64,000 nucleotides of DNA from Allorhizobium pseudoryzae (GCF_011046245.1 NZ_CP049242.1:1-64000); one strand, 5' to 3'; numbered from the stretch's first letter, positions 45,052 through 54,358 are shown. A program made the numbers and translations. The notes: generated by a model not told the origin, from the sequence alone.

Positions 45052-46020
45052 CTACGACTTCGTCGCTTGGCCGCGCTCATGATACTCGCCGCTCAAAAAT
45101 GCCTCATAGGCGCTTTTGATGCCGTCTTCTAGCGAGATTTTGGGTTCCCAACCCATGGCACGCAACTTGTCCGCGCTCATCAGTTTTCGCGGAGTGCCAT
45201 CAGGTTTGCTTAAATCGTGAACGATTTCGCCTTCGAAGCCGACAACGCGGCAGATCAGCTTCACGAGATCCAAGATCGTGATATCTTCACCCGAGCCGAC
45301 ATTCACGTGTTCATGCTCCGAATAGTTCTTCAGCAGAAAAACCAGTGCGTCGGCACAGTCATCGACGTGCAAGAACTCGCGGTATGGTTTGCCAGTTCCC
45401 CATATGACGATCTCGTTGTTACCCTGAAGTTTGGCCTCATGAGCCTTGCGGATCAAGGCTGGCATGACATGACTGGTGTTGAGATCAAAGTTGTCACCAG
45501 GTCCATAAAGGTTCGTCGGCATGGCTGAAATATAGTCATCGCCGTACTGCTTGCGGTACGCCTGCGCAAGCTTGATGCCGGCTATCTTGGCAATGGCATA
45601 CCATTCGTTGGTAGGTTCAAGTTCGCCTGTGAGAAGCGAACTTTCACGAATAGGCTGATCAGCAAATTTCGGATAAATGCAGGAGGATCCAAGGAAAAGA
45701 AACTTCTCAACCCCAACCTGATGAGCCGCTTCGATGATGTTAGCCTCGATCATCAAGTTGTCATAAAGGAACTCAGCGGGATAGGTATCGTTTGCCAGTA
45801 TGCCGCCGACTTTTGCAGCGGCCATCACGATAGCATCCGGCTTAGACTGACGTACGAAGTGCTCAACTTCCGCCTGACGCTTGAGATTCACTTGATCGCG
45901 ACCGGCGGTGATAACATCGCAGTTTTCGGCCGCAAGTCGTCGAACGACAGCAGATCCGACCATACCTCGATGACCGGCAACCCACACTCGCTTTCCGGCT
46001 AATTCATACGTCATTGTCAA
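45052..46020 (-). CDS. fcl: GDP-L-fucose synthase
   Basis: 322 residues, full length. [20 protein letters not shown] (11-30) is the cofactor loop and [20 protein letters not shown] carries the catalytic serine. [20 protein letters not shown] has the YxxxK pair, and [20 protein letters not shown] is diagnostic of the GMER/WcaG family. It converts GDP-4-keto-6-deoxymannose to GDP-L-fucose with NADPH. It overlaps gmd by four bases. Confidence 0.95.
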   Translation of the reverse strand: MTMTYELAGKRVWVAGHRGMVGSAVVRRLAAENCDVITAGRDQVNLKRQAEVEHFVRQSKPDAIVMAAAKVGGILANDTYPAEFLYDNLMIEANIIEAAHQVGVEKFLFLGSSCIYPKFADQPIRESSLLTGELEPTNEWYAIAKIAGIKLAQAYRKQYGDDYISAMPTNLYGPGDNFDLNTSHVMPALIRKAHEAKLQGNNEIVIWGTGKPYREFLHVDDCADALVFLLKNYSEHEHVNVGSGEDITILDLVKLICRVVGFEGEIVHDLSKPDGTPRKLMSADKLRAMGWEPKISLEDGIKSAYEAFLSGEYHERGQATKS

Positions 46021-47156
46021 TTTTCCAAGCTGACCGGAAGGCTAAGGCCATGCTCTTTCAAAAGCTTGAAACGGCGAGCGGATTTGTGATCCTCCGCAAC
46101 CATCTCAGAACACATTTCCTGAGCTGTAATTTCCGGCACCCAGCCAAGCTTTGACTTAGCCTTAGACGGATCACCCAAAAGCGTATCCACCTCAGCAGGG
46201 CGGAAGTAACGTGGATCAATGCGAACAATCGTGTCGCCAACCTTCAAAGCCGGCGCCATTTCACCTTCGATCGAGGCAACCTTTGCGACCTCATCGACGC
46301 CCGTACCGGAGAACTCCAGCGTTATCCCGAGTTCTTTTGCTGACCACATAATGAATTCACGAACCGTGTATTGAACACCGGTCGCTATAACGAAATCTTC
46401 GGGTTCTTCCTGCTGCAGCATCATCCACTGCATGCGCACATAGTCTTTCGCGTGTCCCCAATCGCGCAGTGAATCGATGTTGCCCATGAAAAGACAATCT
46501 TCAAGGCCAAGCGCGATATTGGCTAGACCTCTGGTGATCTTGCGGGTCACAAACGTTTCGCCTCGACGGGGTGACTCGTGATTGAACAAAATGCCGTTGC
46601 AGGCGTAGATGCCGTAAGCTTCGCGGTAATTAACAGTTATCCAGTAGGCATAAAGCTTCGCGACCGCATAAGGCGAACGCGGGTAAAATGGCGTCGTTTC
46701 CCTCTGCGGAATTTCCTGTACGAGCCCATAAAGTTCAGATGTTGACGCCTGATAGAAGCGCGTCTTCTTTTCTAACCCGAGAAAACGGATCGCTTCTAGT
46801 ATGCGCAAGGTTCCAATTGCATCAACGTCTGCAGTATATTCAGGAGCCTCAAAGCTCACCGCCACATGAGACTGCGCACCCAGATTGTAAATTTCGTCTG
46901 GCTCAATATCCCGAATGAGGCGTGTCAAATTGGACGTGTCGGTTAGATCGCCATAATGAAGCTTGAAACGAGCATGCTTAATATGGGGATCTTCATAGAT
47001 ATGATCGACACGCGCCGTATTAAACAGAGACGCACGGCGCTTGATCCCGTGAACTTCATAGCCCTTTTCCAAGAGGAGTTCTGCAAGGTAGGAGCCATCT
47101 TGGCCCGTTACGCCTGTAATCAAGGCAACTTTCGACTGCTTTCCGGACGTACCCAT
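46017..47156 (-). CDS. gmd: GDP-mannose 4,6-dehydratase
   Basis: Start ATG 47156 is chosen; GTG 47165 is possible. 379 residues. [80 protein letters not shown] (YxxxK) and [20 protein letters not shown] are characteristic of Gmd. It makes GDP-4-keto-6-deoxy-D-mannose, the substrate of the next gene. The pair supplies GDP-L-fucose (or 6-deoxy-talose if another reductase acts). It is the first gene of a long reverse-strand series. Confidence 0.96.
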   Translation of the reverse strand: MGTSGKQSKVALITGVTGQDGSYLAELLLEKGYEVHGIKRRASLFNTARVDHIYEDPHIKHARFKLHYGDLTDTSNLTRLIRDIEPDEIYNLGAQSHVAVSFEAPEYTADVDAIGTLRILEAIRFLGLEKKTRFYQASTSELYGLVQEIPQRETTPFYPRSPYAVAKLYAYWITVNYREAYGIYACNGILFNHESPRRGETFVTRKITRGLANIALGLEDCLFMGNIDSLRDWGHAKDYVRMQWMMLQQEEPEDFVIATGVQYTVREFIMWSAKELGITLEFSGTGVDEVAKVASIEGEMAPALKVGDTIVRIDPRYFRPAEVDTLLGDPSKAKSKLGWVPEITAQEMCSEMVAEDHKSARRFKLLKEHGLSLPVSLEN

Positions 47157-47401
47157 GCTGCACACTCGTCTTTCAAAGTTCGAACACCGGAGACTGTCGG
47201 TCTAAAGTCGGCCGGCACACACTGATATCTTAATTCGCGGTGAAATGAGGCTATTTGGCTGGTGGTTTTAATCCACATGTGTCTGATGTTGCAAGCGCAG
47301 CAATCGGAATTTCAGCCGCCTCCCGCCTTTAGGTAAGGAGAACCCTCTAAAAGATTGAGAGGTCTCAATTCTGATGAAACAAGAACGGCCCTTCCCGACG
47401 A
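47157..47401. other. Intergenic region upstream of gmd
   Basis: 245 bp without an open frame. It should hold the promoter for gmd and the genes after it. CCTCT followed 10 bases later by AGAGG near 47345-47365 could form a short hairpin, but without a clear T-run I do not call a terminator. No operator was recognised. Confidence 0.3.
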
Positions 47402-48496
47402 TCAGTCCGCGCACAGCCTCTGGTAGAGATCGTAATAGCGCAGCGCAATCATTTCAGAACGAAAAAGGGTTTCGTACCGCCGCCTGGCGGCATCCCCATA
47501 TTCGTTTTGAAGAGCTGGATTGTCATGAAGGATGGTCATAGCGTCCGACAAAGCCTCCACATTCGCTGGCGGTATCACCAGGCCAGTTTCACCATGCCGA
47601 TTTACGTAACTCGTACCCGTCCCGATTTCACAAGAAATCATGGCTTTTGACGCCCTTGCGGCCTCCAGAAGCGATACACCAAAGGCCTCAGACCGAAGAT
47701 GCGACGGAAAGATGAAGCTTCCGCACAACTCCAAAAGAGCTTCCTTATCGTCTTCATCGATGGCGCCGACGACCTTTACGTTTGGCGGAGTCCGTTCTCT
47801 TTCCACAAATCCTGAAAACCCAAAGCCTGCAATCACCACAGGATACTGCGTATTCCGAGCTGCTTCGACCAGAAAATTCAACCCCTTATAATATCTGTTG
47901 GCGCCTATGAATAAAAAAAATCCGCTGCCGACTTTTTGTCTCCAAAACTCAACTTTTGATTGATTTAAACTAGGTCTCTCCCCTAATCCAAGTGGAATGA
48001 CTTCGACTTTTTTCTTAAATTTTTGAAGAGTGGAACTGCTTTCCAGATAATTTTCGGAAGTGGCAACGATCACATCCATACCCGAAAGAAACTTATGCAT
48101 AAGTGGGCGATAAAGCGGCAAAATTCTTTTCTGCTTTACAATATCCGAGTGATACGTGACGACCTTTGGCTTCTTGGATTGGATAGCAACGTCAATTACA
48201 TCCATCATTGGCCACGGAAAGTGAAAATGTATAACATCAGATTGCTTGCATAAATCCCTATATTTTGAGAACATAGAGATCGATATACTTGTAGACGCAA
48301 CGTGTAAATCACGTTTAGCTAAATGCACATAATGATTTCCTATTTTGAATGGCTCCTGCGTCTCTCTGTCGCCTGTTACCAACACATCTGAACGTACCCC
48401 CAACGACGAAAGCGGCTCGGAAATTTCATAAATCACTTTCGGAACTCCTGTGGAGTTCTCAGGCATGTATGTTTTATAGACGTGTAAAATACGCAT
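47402..48496 (-). CDS. Glycosyltransferase family 4
   Basis: ATG 48496 is preferred (GGAG nine bases upstream) over an in-frame start at 48523; 364 residues. MRILHVYKTYMPENSTGVPK, VTYHSDIVKQKRILPLYRP, FFLFIGANRYYKGLNFLVEA, DEDDKEALLELCGSFIFPSH and RSEAFGVSLLEAARASKAMI (EX7E motif) are GT4 features, close to mannosyl- and galactosyltransferases of the WbdA/RfaG type. It reads in the same direction as gmd but is separated from it by about 245 bases, so it is a separate transcription unit. Confidence 0.9.
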   Translation of the reverse strand: MRILHVYKTYMPENSTGVPKVIYEISEPLSSLGVRSDVLVTGDRETQEPFKIGNHYVHLAKRDLHVASTSISISMFSKYRDLCKQSDVIHFHFPWPMMDVIDVAIQSKKPKVVTYHSDIVKQKRILPLYRPLMHKFLSGMDVIVATSENYLESSSTLQKFKKKVEVIPLGLGERPSLNQSKVEFWRQKVGSGFFLFIGANRYYKGLNFLVEAARNTQYPVVIAGFGFSGFVERERTPPNVKVVGAIDEDDKEALLELCGSFIFPSHLRSEAFGVSLLEAARASKAMISCEIGTGTSYVNRHGETGLVIPPANVEALSDAMTILHDNPALQNEYGDAARRRYETLFRSEMIALRYYDLYQRLCAD

Positions 48497-48659
48497 TAGA
48501 ACTCCAGGGTGCTGATGAGGCAATTTTGCACTCTGATCGCGGGCTCTGCGGCCTTAACCCCGGTGCGCAACCTCCTATTTACGGATAGTGGCGCAGACAC
48601 GAAGTTGTATCTCACTTACCTCAAGACCGGGCAACTTCTCAACTCGAGGTGCATGGCAG

Positions 48660-49739
48660 CTAAGCGAACCACGCTTTCAATTTATTTTTCATCGGAATTT
48701 CGAAACTTTGATGGATAAGCGCGGAAAGCGCCAACGTAATAGCGATAAAAGCAAGAAGGGATATAGGTGAATCAAAATTTAGGTTCACCTCCCAAACATA
48801 GGCTATTTGGTAGCGAATGAATGTCAGCACGACCCAATGAATTAAGTATACGCTATACGATAAAGCGCCGAGATAAATTAAAATTGACCTAATGTAGCCG
48901 AATCTAATGGGCCTTCTCGCCTCGACAATGGCAACGCTCGTTATGAAGCAAAACATAATTGGAACTATTGCGAAATCTCCATTAGGTATTTTAATTGGAA
49001 CTATCATTATCAATAATGACACCATTATTGTTGTGATGCTGACATAAATAGCGGCCGTTATTATTTTTGGACGTGTCTCAAGCCATCTCCAACATTGAAA
49101 CGAAACCACACCAAGAAAGATCCCAGCGATCCCTCTAAGCAATCCCGAATTTATAAAACCGAATGCCCTTTCGTAAGTGACCGCCAAACTTCCAAATTGA
49201 GAAAATATAATCGCGTAACAAGCAATGGGAACCGCAATTAGAAACGGCCATACGATGCGTTTATGGACGACAGCGATCAAGATCAAGCCTAGGAATAGGT
49301 TGACAAACATCTCAACTGAAATTGACCAAGACGGGGCATTCCAAGATACGGAACTGTTCACGCCTACATTCTGAATTAACAGCACGTTCAATACAAACGT
49401 ATAAAAGATGCCATCTTGGTACGACCATCCACTTTCTAATATTTTCCCACCGCTTGTAATATAATATAAAATATGAATTGGAATAAGCGCAAAAAGCGTC
49501 AATATGTGTAACGGATATATTCTGGAAATCCTGTCTGTAATAAAATTCATATAAAAATCTTTTGATTTAAATTTATCCACATAGGCAACACTGAGAACGA
49601 AACCGGACAAAATGAAAAAAAAGTCGACAGCCAAATATGCTTTTGGCGGCGCAGCAAAGCCGTCAAAATGCTTAATAGCGATTAAAAGTGCAAAAACGAA
49701 ACGTGCAAAATCTAAAATGACAAATCGCGTCAACCGCAT
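48660..49739 (-). CDS. Acyltransferase family 3 membrane protein (OafA/ExoZ-like)
   Basis: 359 residues with about ten membrane spans. The N-terminus FARFVFALLIAIKHFDGFAA contains the conserved His of acyltransferase-3 proteins, and YLAVDFFFILSGFVLSVAYV, DRISRIYPLHILTLFALIPI (R and H) are the usual motifs. It would move acetyl or a similar acyl group from the cytoplasm to a periplasmic or lipid-linked sugar. It reads away from the replicon and is preceded by a 283-bp region shared with the repA promoter. Confidence 0.88.
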   Translation of the reverse strand: MRLTRFVILDFARFVFALLIAIKHFDGFAAPPKAYLAVDFFFILSGFVLSVAYVDKFKSKDFYMNFITDRISRIYPLHILTLFALIPIHILYYITSGGKILESGWSYQDGIFYTFVLNVLLIQNVGVNSSVSWNAPSWSISVEMFVNLFLGLILIAVVHKRIVWPFLIAVPIACYAIIFSQFGSLAVTYERAFGFINSGLLRGIAGIFLGVVSFQCWRWLETRPKIITAAIYVSITTIMVSLLIMIVPIKIPNGDFAIVPIMFCFITSVAIVEARRPIRFGYIRSILIYLGALSYSVYLIHWVVLTFIRYQIAYVWEVNLNFDSPISLLAFIAITLALSALIHQSFEIPMKNKLKAWFA

Positions 49740-49807
49740 GCCTCCTCGGGGTAGTCATTCTTAGCCTTCGACAAAAGGCTGCAAAATGGCCAGCGAAGGC
49801 TGGAATT

Positions 49808-49835
49808 TTGACAGTCATTTCATCATGAATATATT
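49808..49835 (+). promoter_or_regulatory. Putative sigma-70 promoter for the leader ORF and repA
   Basis: TTGACA at 49808-49813 and TATATT at 49830-49835 are separated by 16 bases, close to consensus. Transcription would run rightward through the 48-codon leader into repA. No other promoter of this quality is seen in the 283 bases before repA. Confidence 0.55.
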
Positions 49836-49879
49836 TTCGATTGTTGCAGGCGGGCGTAGCAACTAAAGGGGGAGAATTG

Positions 49880-50026
49880 ATGGCTGTTCTAGCGATGCCG
49901 TGTGCTCCCCTTCCTGCCCCCTTTTTGCGATCCAGTCAAAGGTTATACGGGACGATCCGATTTGATCAGTCCTCGGCAATAACTATGTCAGTGCTCGTGA
50001 AAGACCATGAAATAGATTGCTCATGA
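49880..50026 (+). CDS. 48-residue leader peptide overlapping the repA start
   Basis: ATG 49880 stands eight bases after a strong GGGGGAG ribosome site. The frame runs 48 codons to TGA 50024-50026, which overlaps the repA ATG at 50023 (ATGA). repA itself lacks a good ribosome site (TAGATTGCTC before ATG). This arrangement suggests translational coupling, as in leader peptides that set replication-protein levels in several plasmid groups. The peptide (MAVLAMPCAPLPAPFLRSSQ) shows no known domain, so only the geometry supports it. Confidence 0.5.
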   Translation: MAVLAMPCAPLPAPFLRSSQRLYGTIRFDQSSAITMSVLVKDHEIDCS

Positions 50027-51249
50027 AACGCTCCTCTTTGACGATCATATCGCGCGAACGCTTTGCAAGCCTGTCGCTCCACGAGAAAAACGCCTACCTG
50101 CAGGATCTGGCGCACCAATTTGCTCTTCTGCACGGCCGCGAGGACTGCGAACTCGATCGGGATGCGCTCAGCCGTCTCCGGCGCTATTATAGCCGTCGGG
50201 TCTGGGCAGATCTGAAGCTTGAGCAGTTGGACGACACGCCCGTCAACCGCGCCATCCGCAATCTCGGTGAAGCGATCCGCAACGAAAGCCTGCAGGCCGA
50301 TATCACCGGCGTTCTGATGCAGGAGAGCGTGCCGAAGCGGATCCTGCGCCCCTCCCCCCGCGAAGACGCCCAGCTGACCTTTTTTGTCCCCACGGTTTAT
50401 GACGCGCCGATCAAAGACGACGTCAACCTAATGGACGTTGCTCCCTTCTCGCTCAGCAAGCGCTCCAATGCGGCCATTATCCGCTATGAGCTGAAGGACA
50501 GCCTGATCACCATCGAGGGCGGCGCGGAAACCGGTCTTGCGACCGTCTTCGACTACGACATCTTTCTCAACATGGTGTCCTACCTTGCCGACGAGGTGCA
50601 GCGCTACCGGCGGGAAGAAAGCAAGGGGCTGCGGCCGAGCCTGCCGCCGAAGACATACCGTCCCAGTGCCTCGCACGTGCTGAAATTCTGCCGTCGATCC
50701 GATGGCGGAAAATCCTACGAAGATCTCGAGGCTGCGCTGGATCGGCTTGCCAATACGACGATCAAGGTGGTGAACCTGTCGAACGGCCGCCGGCGTCAGG
50801 TCGACAGCCGCCCGTTGATCGGCGGCTACAGCGTCGTCAGCCGCACCAATGCCAACCGGATCGAACTGATCGAGATTACCATTCCAGACTGGGTCTATAC
50901 GAGCGTCGTGCGCAATGACCGCACGATCCCACTACTGACCCTGCATGAGGATTACTTCCTCATCAGCTCCGGGCTTGGTCGCTTCATCTATCGCTTAGCC
51001 CGCAAGGCGGCCGGCAAAGGGGAAGCCACCTATAGTGTTCGCGAAATCCACAAACGCAGTGGATCCACACAGGAGTACCGGAAGTTCGCCTACGACCTCA
51101 AGGAATTCATCGTGCGCACCCAGGCCTTTCCGATGCCGGATTACGATCTGGCCTTGCAGGACGGCAAGGATGGTACGGTCTTGTGGATGAAACGTCGAGA
51201 CGATAGCTCGCCCGGCAGTCTCGCCCCTCGCCTTGAAGGCAATTCATAA
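50023..51249 (+). CDS. repA: Plasmid replication initiator RepA
   Basis: ATG 50023 (MKRSSLTIISRERFASLSLH) is preferred over TTG 50017; 408 residues. ASVNRAIRNLGEAIRNESLQ-like and FFVPTVYDAPIKDDVNLMDV, APFSLSKRSNAAIIRYELKD, GLATVFDYDIFLNMVSYLAD, YDIFLN and RPLIGGYSVVSRTNANRIEL, LGRFIYRLARKAAG are blocks of the PF10134 replication initiator family, widespread on alphaproteobacterial plasmids. It should bind the iterons downstream (51282-51460) and open the adjacent AT-rich segment. It is not a RepABC system: no repB/repC is present and ParA lies on the opposite strand. Confidence 0.9.
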   Translation: MKRSSLTIISRERFASLSLHEKNAYLQDLAHQFALLHGREDCELDRDALSRLRRYYSRRVWADLKLEQLDDTPVNRAIRNLGEAIRNESLQADITGVLMQESVPKRILRPSPREDAQLTFFVPTVYDAPIKDDVNLMDVAPFSLSKRSNAAIIRYELKDSLITIEGGAETGLATVFDYDIFLNMVSYLADEVQRYRREESKGLRPSLPPKTYRPSASHVLKFCRRSDGGKSYEDLEAALDRLANTTIKVVNLSNGRRRQVDSRPLIGGYSVVSRTNANRIELIEITIPDWVYTSVVRNDRTIPLLTLHEDYFLISSGLGRFIYRLARKAAGKGEATYSVREIHKRSGSTQEYRKFAYDLKEFIVRTQAFPMPDYDLALQDGKDGTVLWMKRRDDSSPGSLAPRLEGNS

Positions 51250-51281
51250 AGAGGTATTCCGCTCATTTCTGTCGCAGATCT

Positions 51282-51460
51282 CCGTACTTGACCGACGACA
51301 AAAACTGAAAAGTCTTTCCGTACATCGCCGACGACAAAATTATCTGCCGCCCCCAAGCATCAATGCTTCACTAAACCGTATTTGACCGACTTTTTCCCGT
51401 ACTTGGCCGACGACAAGCCGTACATCACCGACATTTTTCCGTACTTGGCCGACGACAAAA
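51282..51460. repeat. Iteron array: six CCGTAC-type repeats (replication origin)
   Basis: Six direct copies of CCGTA(C/T)(T/A)T(G/C)(A/G)CCGAC(GACAA) start at 51282, 51318, 51376, 51397, 51418 and 51439. The last four are spaced exactly 21 bases. Three carry the full CCGACGACAAAA tail; those at 51376 and 51418 end CCGACTTTTT/CCGACATTTTT instead. The spacing of two helical turns and the position behind repA mark them as RepA-binding iterons. Confidence 0.9.
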
Positions 51461-51800
51461 ATCGATAACCTATTGAAAAAATAGAAAAAATAAGCCGTTT
51501 TTCCCGCTAAAACTATATAAAACGTTTAAAACCAGACAAAAACAAAAGGGCCCCGACAAAAAACAGCTCCCTAAGTCCATAATGAAAACGCAAATGATCG
51601 AAAAAAATTGAGAAATACAGCGACAAAAAGGGTGCTATTTTGGCCACCATCCGGCGAACCATAGGGCGAGACGCGTCAAGATTGATGGGCGAAAATCCGA
51701 TTTTGGCCCGCGATGGCACATCGTCAGGAAATTTGTCGTGTCGGCAAAGTCCGGACTATCCTACTCGGATCCGTCGGGAGCTCAGAACATCAAGATTTGC
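51461..51800. other. AT-rich segment next to the iterons (probable unwinding region)
   Basis: Right after the last iteron comes TTGAAAAAATAGAAAAAATA (51474-51493), then AACTATATAAAACGTTTAAAA, with several A-runs up to about 51610. No open frame is convincing here. Further out it becomes GC-richer to the end of the stability gene. This fits the DNA-unwinding element of an iteron origin. Confidence 0.55.
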
Positions 51801-52187
51801 TCAGGAGGTCGATTGACCGGATTGCCCCTTAGCGAGAAGATCCACCGCCTTTTCGAAGGCTTCACCCAAACCCCAGCCATTGGCATCGGCGATCGCATAG
51901 AACTGTTCGATCGTATCGGGCCTCACTTTAAGGTTCAGCTGGGCAGAGCGACCTGTTCGTCTGCGCCGAATAGCTCGACCAGACGGAGGCGAAGGCACTG
52001 TAGGAACCGGAGGCTTTGGCTCCCGACTCCGAAACTGGGCCTGTTCCGCCGCACGCTCAACGGATTCCTTGTCCGGCCGTCTGGCGGGCTTCGGTTGGAA
52101 CTGGCTTAGATCCAAAGCAAGCGGCGTACCCGGTGCGGCTGCGTCATCCGCGGCATCATCAAACCCGAGGCTAGGGCGCTTGTTCAT
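51801..52187 (-). CDS. Small partition/stability protein encoded behind parA
   Basis: 128 residues from ATG 52187, overlapping the parA stop by one base. The N-terminal half is Ala/Pro-rich and the basic patch SGRAIRRRRTGRSAQLNLKV leads into a helix-rich C-terminus (RPDTIEQFYAIADANGWGLG, EAFEKAVDLLAKG). The form fits a ParB/StbC-type DNA-binding partner of a type Ib ParA, with a ribbon-helix-helix-like element near QLNLKVRPDTIEQFYAIA. The family is not certain. Confidence 0.6.
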   Translation of the reverse strand: MNKRPSLGFDDAADDAAAPGTPLALDLSQFQPKPARRPDKESVERAAEQAQFRSREPKPPVPTVPSPPSGRAIRRRRTGRSAQLNLKVRPDTIEQFYAIADANGWGLGEAFEKAVDLLAKGQSGQSTS

Positions 52188-52873
52188 CAGGCCGCCCTCC
52201 CCTGCTGACCAATCTTCGTCAGTCTGCTAATCACTTCCGCTGCAAACTCCATCGAGTTTTGGATCGCTTTGTCGATGTTGCTCACCTGCTTTGGGTCAAG
52301 TGTCGATAGCAATCCGCCAAAGTCCAAGAGGTCGCGGTACGCGGCACGTTCGACGATAGAAACCGCGAAGACATCGATCCCCGCCTGATCCAATTGTTCC
52401 CGGACGTTCTTCAAAGAACGGGATGTGACGGCAGCACTCACACGTGTCAGAAGAACGGCAAAGGGGATCTCACGCCGGGCCATTCTGGCCTGGTTACGGA
52501 TCAATTTGATGGTTTTCGACGCACCCTTGGCATCCATGGAAGCGCCCTGCGTCGGGATGATGACGAAATCAGACATGCCGATCGCATTCGCAACCATCAG
52601 ACTGGCTGTGCCCTCGCAGTCGATGATCACGAACTGATGTTGCGAAGACGCCTCCTCTATGAGGTCGGTGATCGTGTCTTCGGTGACATTGCCGATGATC
52701 GTGATCTTATCAGGCTTTCCCGGGAGCGCTGCCCATTGGGAGATCCAGCGTTCAGGGTCCGCATCGATAATGGCAACACTGGCACCTCGGGCAGCAAGTT
52801 CTCCAGAGAGAAGTAGGGCAGATGTGGTCTTGCCTGCTCCGCCCTTGGGGTTGGCGAACGATATGACTGGCAT
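52187..52873 (-). CDS. parA: ParA-family partition ATPase
   Basis: 228 residues. MPVISFANPKGGAGKTTSAL (residues 1-20) has the deviant Walker A motif (KGGAGKTT). FVIIDCEGTASLMVANAIGM is Walker A-prime/B and PFAVLLTRVSAAVTSRSLKN is the ParA-specific C-domain. It lacks an N-terminal DNA-binding extension, so it is the short type (type Ib or similar), partnered by the small protein at 51801. It probably drives plasmid segregation from the repeats at 52899-53010. Confidence 0.92.
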   Translation of the reverse strand: MPVISFANPKGGAGKTTSALLLSGELAARGASVAIIDADPERWISQWAALPGKPDKITIIGNVTEDTITDLIEEASSQHQFVIIDCEGTASLMVANAIGMSDFVIIPTQGASMDAKGASKTIKLIRNQARMARREIPFAVLLTRVSAAVTSRSLKNVREQLDQAGIDVFAVSIVERAAYRDLLDFGGLLSTLDPKQVSNIDKAIQNSMEFAAEVISRLTKIGQQGRAA

Positions 52874-52898
52874 GGTTTGTCCTCAACGTTTCGCGGAA

Positions 52899-53010
52899 GC
52901 TATCATATCAAATGATAACAGATAGCTACCAGATATAAATGGTACCAACGGTATCGGATAGCTATCTGGTAAATCCGCTATCTGGTAGCTATATAGTAGC
53001 TACCAGCTAA
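52899..53010. promoter_or_regulatory. Repeat cluster upstream of parA (candidate centromere/operator)
   Basis: Directly before parA the motif TAGCTACCAG and its complement CTGGTAGCTA, or near versions, occur about five times: GATAGCTACCAGATA at 52921, GGATAGCTATCTGG at 52956, CTATCTGGTAGCTATA at 52978 and TAGTAGCTACCAGCTA at 52995. Some are inverted with respect to each other. Type Ib par loci carry such arrays as the partition site and autoregulatory operator, so the same role is likely here. Confidence 0.6.
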
Positions 53011-53125
53011 ATGTCGTTCCAACGTCTTGTCCGATGGGTTAATGTGAAAGACCGCATACCAAAGCGTTTTTCCCCGCGGCGAACGCATTCACCGCTAGAT
53101 ATTGCCTCGTCCGTCTTATAAGCGC

Positions 53126-54340
53126 ATGGCAATCTACTCAAAAAGTTCGACGATGAGCGCCACTATCTCGCAGATCTTAAATCAAGCCGACCACTTTCAA
53201 ACTTGGCTACATGAGCAGGCTTTTCCGCTTTGGCAAATCAACGGATTCCGAGGACAGGACGGCGGCTTCGTCGAGACGATTGATTTGGCAGGCTCGCCGA
53301 CGAACTCGCACCGGCGTGGTCGTATCCATCCCCGCCAGATATATTGTTTTGCCGAGGCTGGCTCACGAGGGTGGAGCGGCAACTGGCAACCGCTTGTCAT
53401 CGAGGGTCTGCAATACTTTGACAGGGTCTACCGGCGATCTGATGGTTTTTACGGTGCACTTGCCAGTGCTGAGGGAGAACTCGTTGACGCCAGCTTCGAC
53501 CTCTACAACCAAGCCTTCGCCATTTTGGCATTCTGCTACACGGCCAAGGTCTATCCCTCCCTTCAGCAGGAGATGGGTGAAAGAGCGTCGCGCATGCTCT
53601 CTTCTCTCCGCCAAAACTACGCCCATGGACACGCCGGCTTCCACGAGGCTATTCCGGCAAGACTGCCTCTTTGCTCAAATCCGCATATGCACCTGTTTGA
53701 GGCCGCATTGGCGTGTGAGGAAATGGAAGGATTCAAACAGAGCGATTGGCGTGATCTTGCCGATGAAATCGCCTACCTATGTATGTCCCATTTCATCGAT
53801 GCGGAGACCGGCGGGCTAAGAGAGTTCTTCAATGCAGACTGGACGCCGTACGACGGTGAAAAGGGCCGCATCATGGAGCCTGGCCATCAGTTTGAATGGG
53901 CGTGGCTACTCGCTCGCTGGGGTGAGCGTCGCGGCAATGAAAAAGCTCTGGCACATTCCAAACGGTTGTTTGACATCGGTGAAGCATATGGCATTTGCGG
54001 CGATCGTAAGGTGGCTGTCATGTCACTCCTTGACGATTTCTCGGTCCATGATGATCTTGCCCGTCTGTGGCCCCAGACCGAATGGCTGAAGAGCGCAATT
54101 CGGCTAGCTGTCTTGTCTGAGGGGCAGGAGAGGGCACGGTATCTGCGCTCTGCGTCAAGCGCGGCCGACGCCCTCAATCGATTCCTTGCCGTGCCAACGC
54201 CGGGTCTATGGCGTGACAAAATGATGGCTGACGGCCGCTTCATTGACGAAGCCGCACCCGCGAGTTCATTCTATCACATCGTCTGCGCAATATATGAGCT
54301 AGAATATTGCTTAAATACACTTGAGGCGAGTGCGCTCTGA
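53126..54340 (+). CDS. AGE-family epimerase/isomerase, second copy
   Basis: ATG 53126 is chosen; ATG 53153 is equally possible because neither has a clear ribosome site. 404 residues. RRGRIHPRQIYCFAEAGSRG, DLYNQAFAILAFCYTAKVYP, NPHMHLFEAALACEEMEGFK, EPGHQFEWAWLLARWGERRG, ARLWPQTEWLKSAIRLAVLS and SSFYHIVCAIYELEYCL align motif by motif with the copy at 30961. Both keep the catalytic His residues. It is followed 18 bases later by an ABC-2 permease. The substrate (mannose, N-acyl-glucosamine or another hexose) is not known. Confidence 0.85.
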   Translation: MAIYSKSSTMSATISQILNQADHFQTWLHEQAFPLWQINGFRGQDGGFVETIDLAGSPTNSHRRGRIHPRQIYCFAEAGSRGWSGNWQPLVIEGLQYFDRVYRRSDGFYGALASAEGELVDASFDLYNQAFAILAFCYTAKVYPSLQQEMGERASRMLSSLRQNYAHGHAGFHEAIPARLPLCSNPHMHLFEAALACEEMEGFKQSDWRDLADEIAYLCMSHFIDAETGGLREFFNADWTPYDGEKGRIMEPGHQFEWAWLLARWGERRGNEKALAHSKRLFDIGEAYGICGDRKVAVMSLLDDFSVHDDLARLWPQTEWLKSAIRLAVLSEGQERARYLRSASSAADALNRFLAVPTPGLWRDKMMADGRFIDEAAPASSFYHIVCAIYELEYCLNTLEASAL

Positions 54341-54358
54341 CTGGCTAGCGGGATATCA

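Noticed and set aside
50023..52873. RepABC replicon
   Set aside because: There is no RepC, no repABC order and no ctRNA-type spacing. The initiator is of the RepA PF10134 type with iterons and ParA is on the opposite strand.
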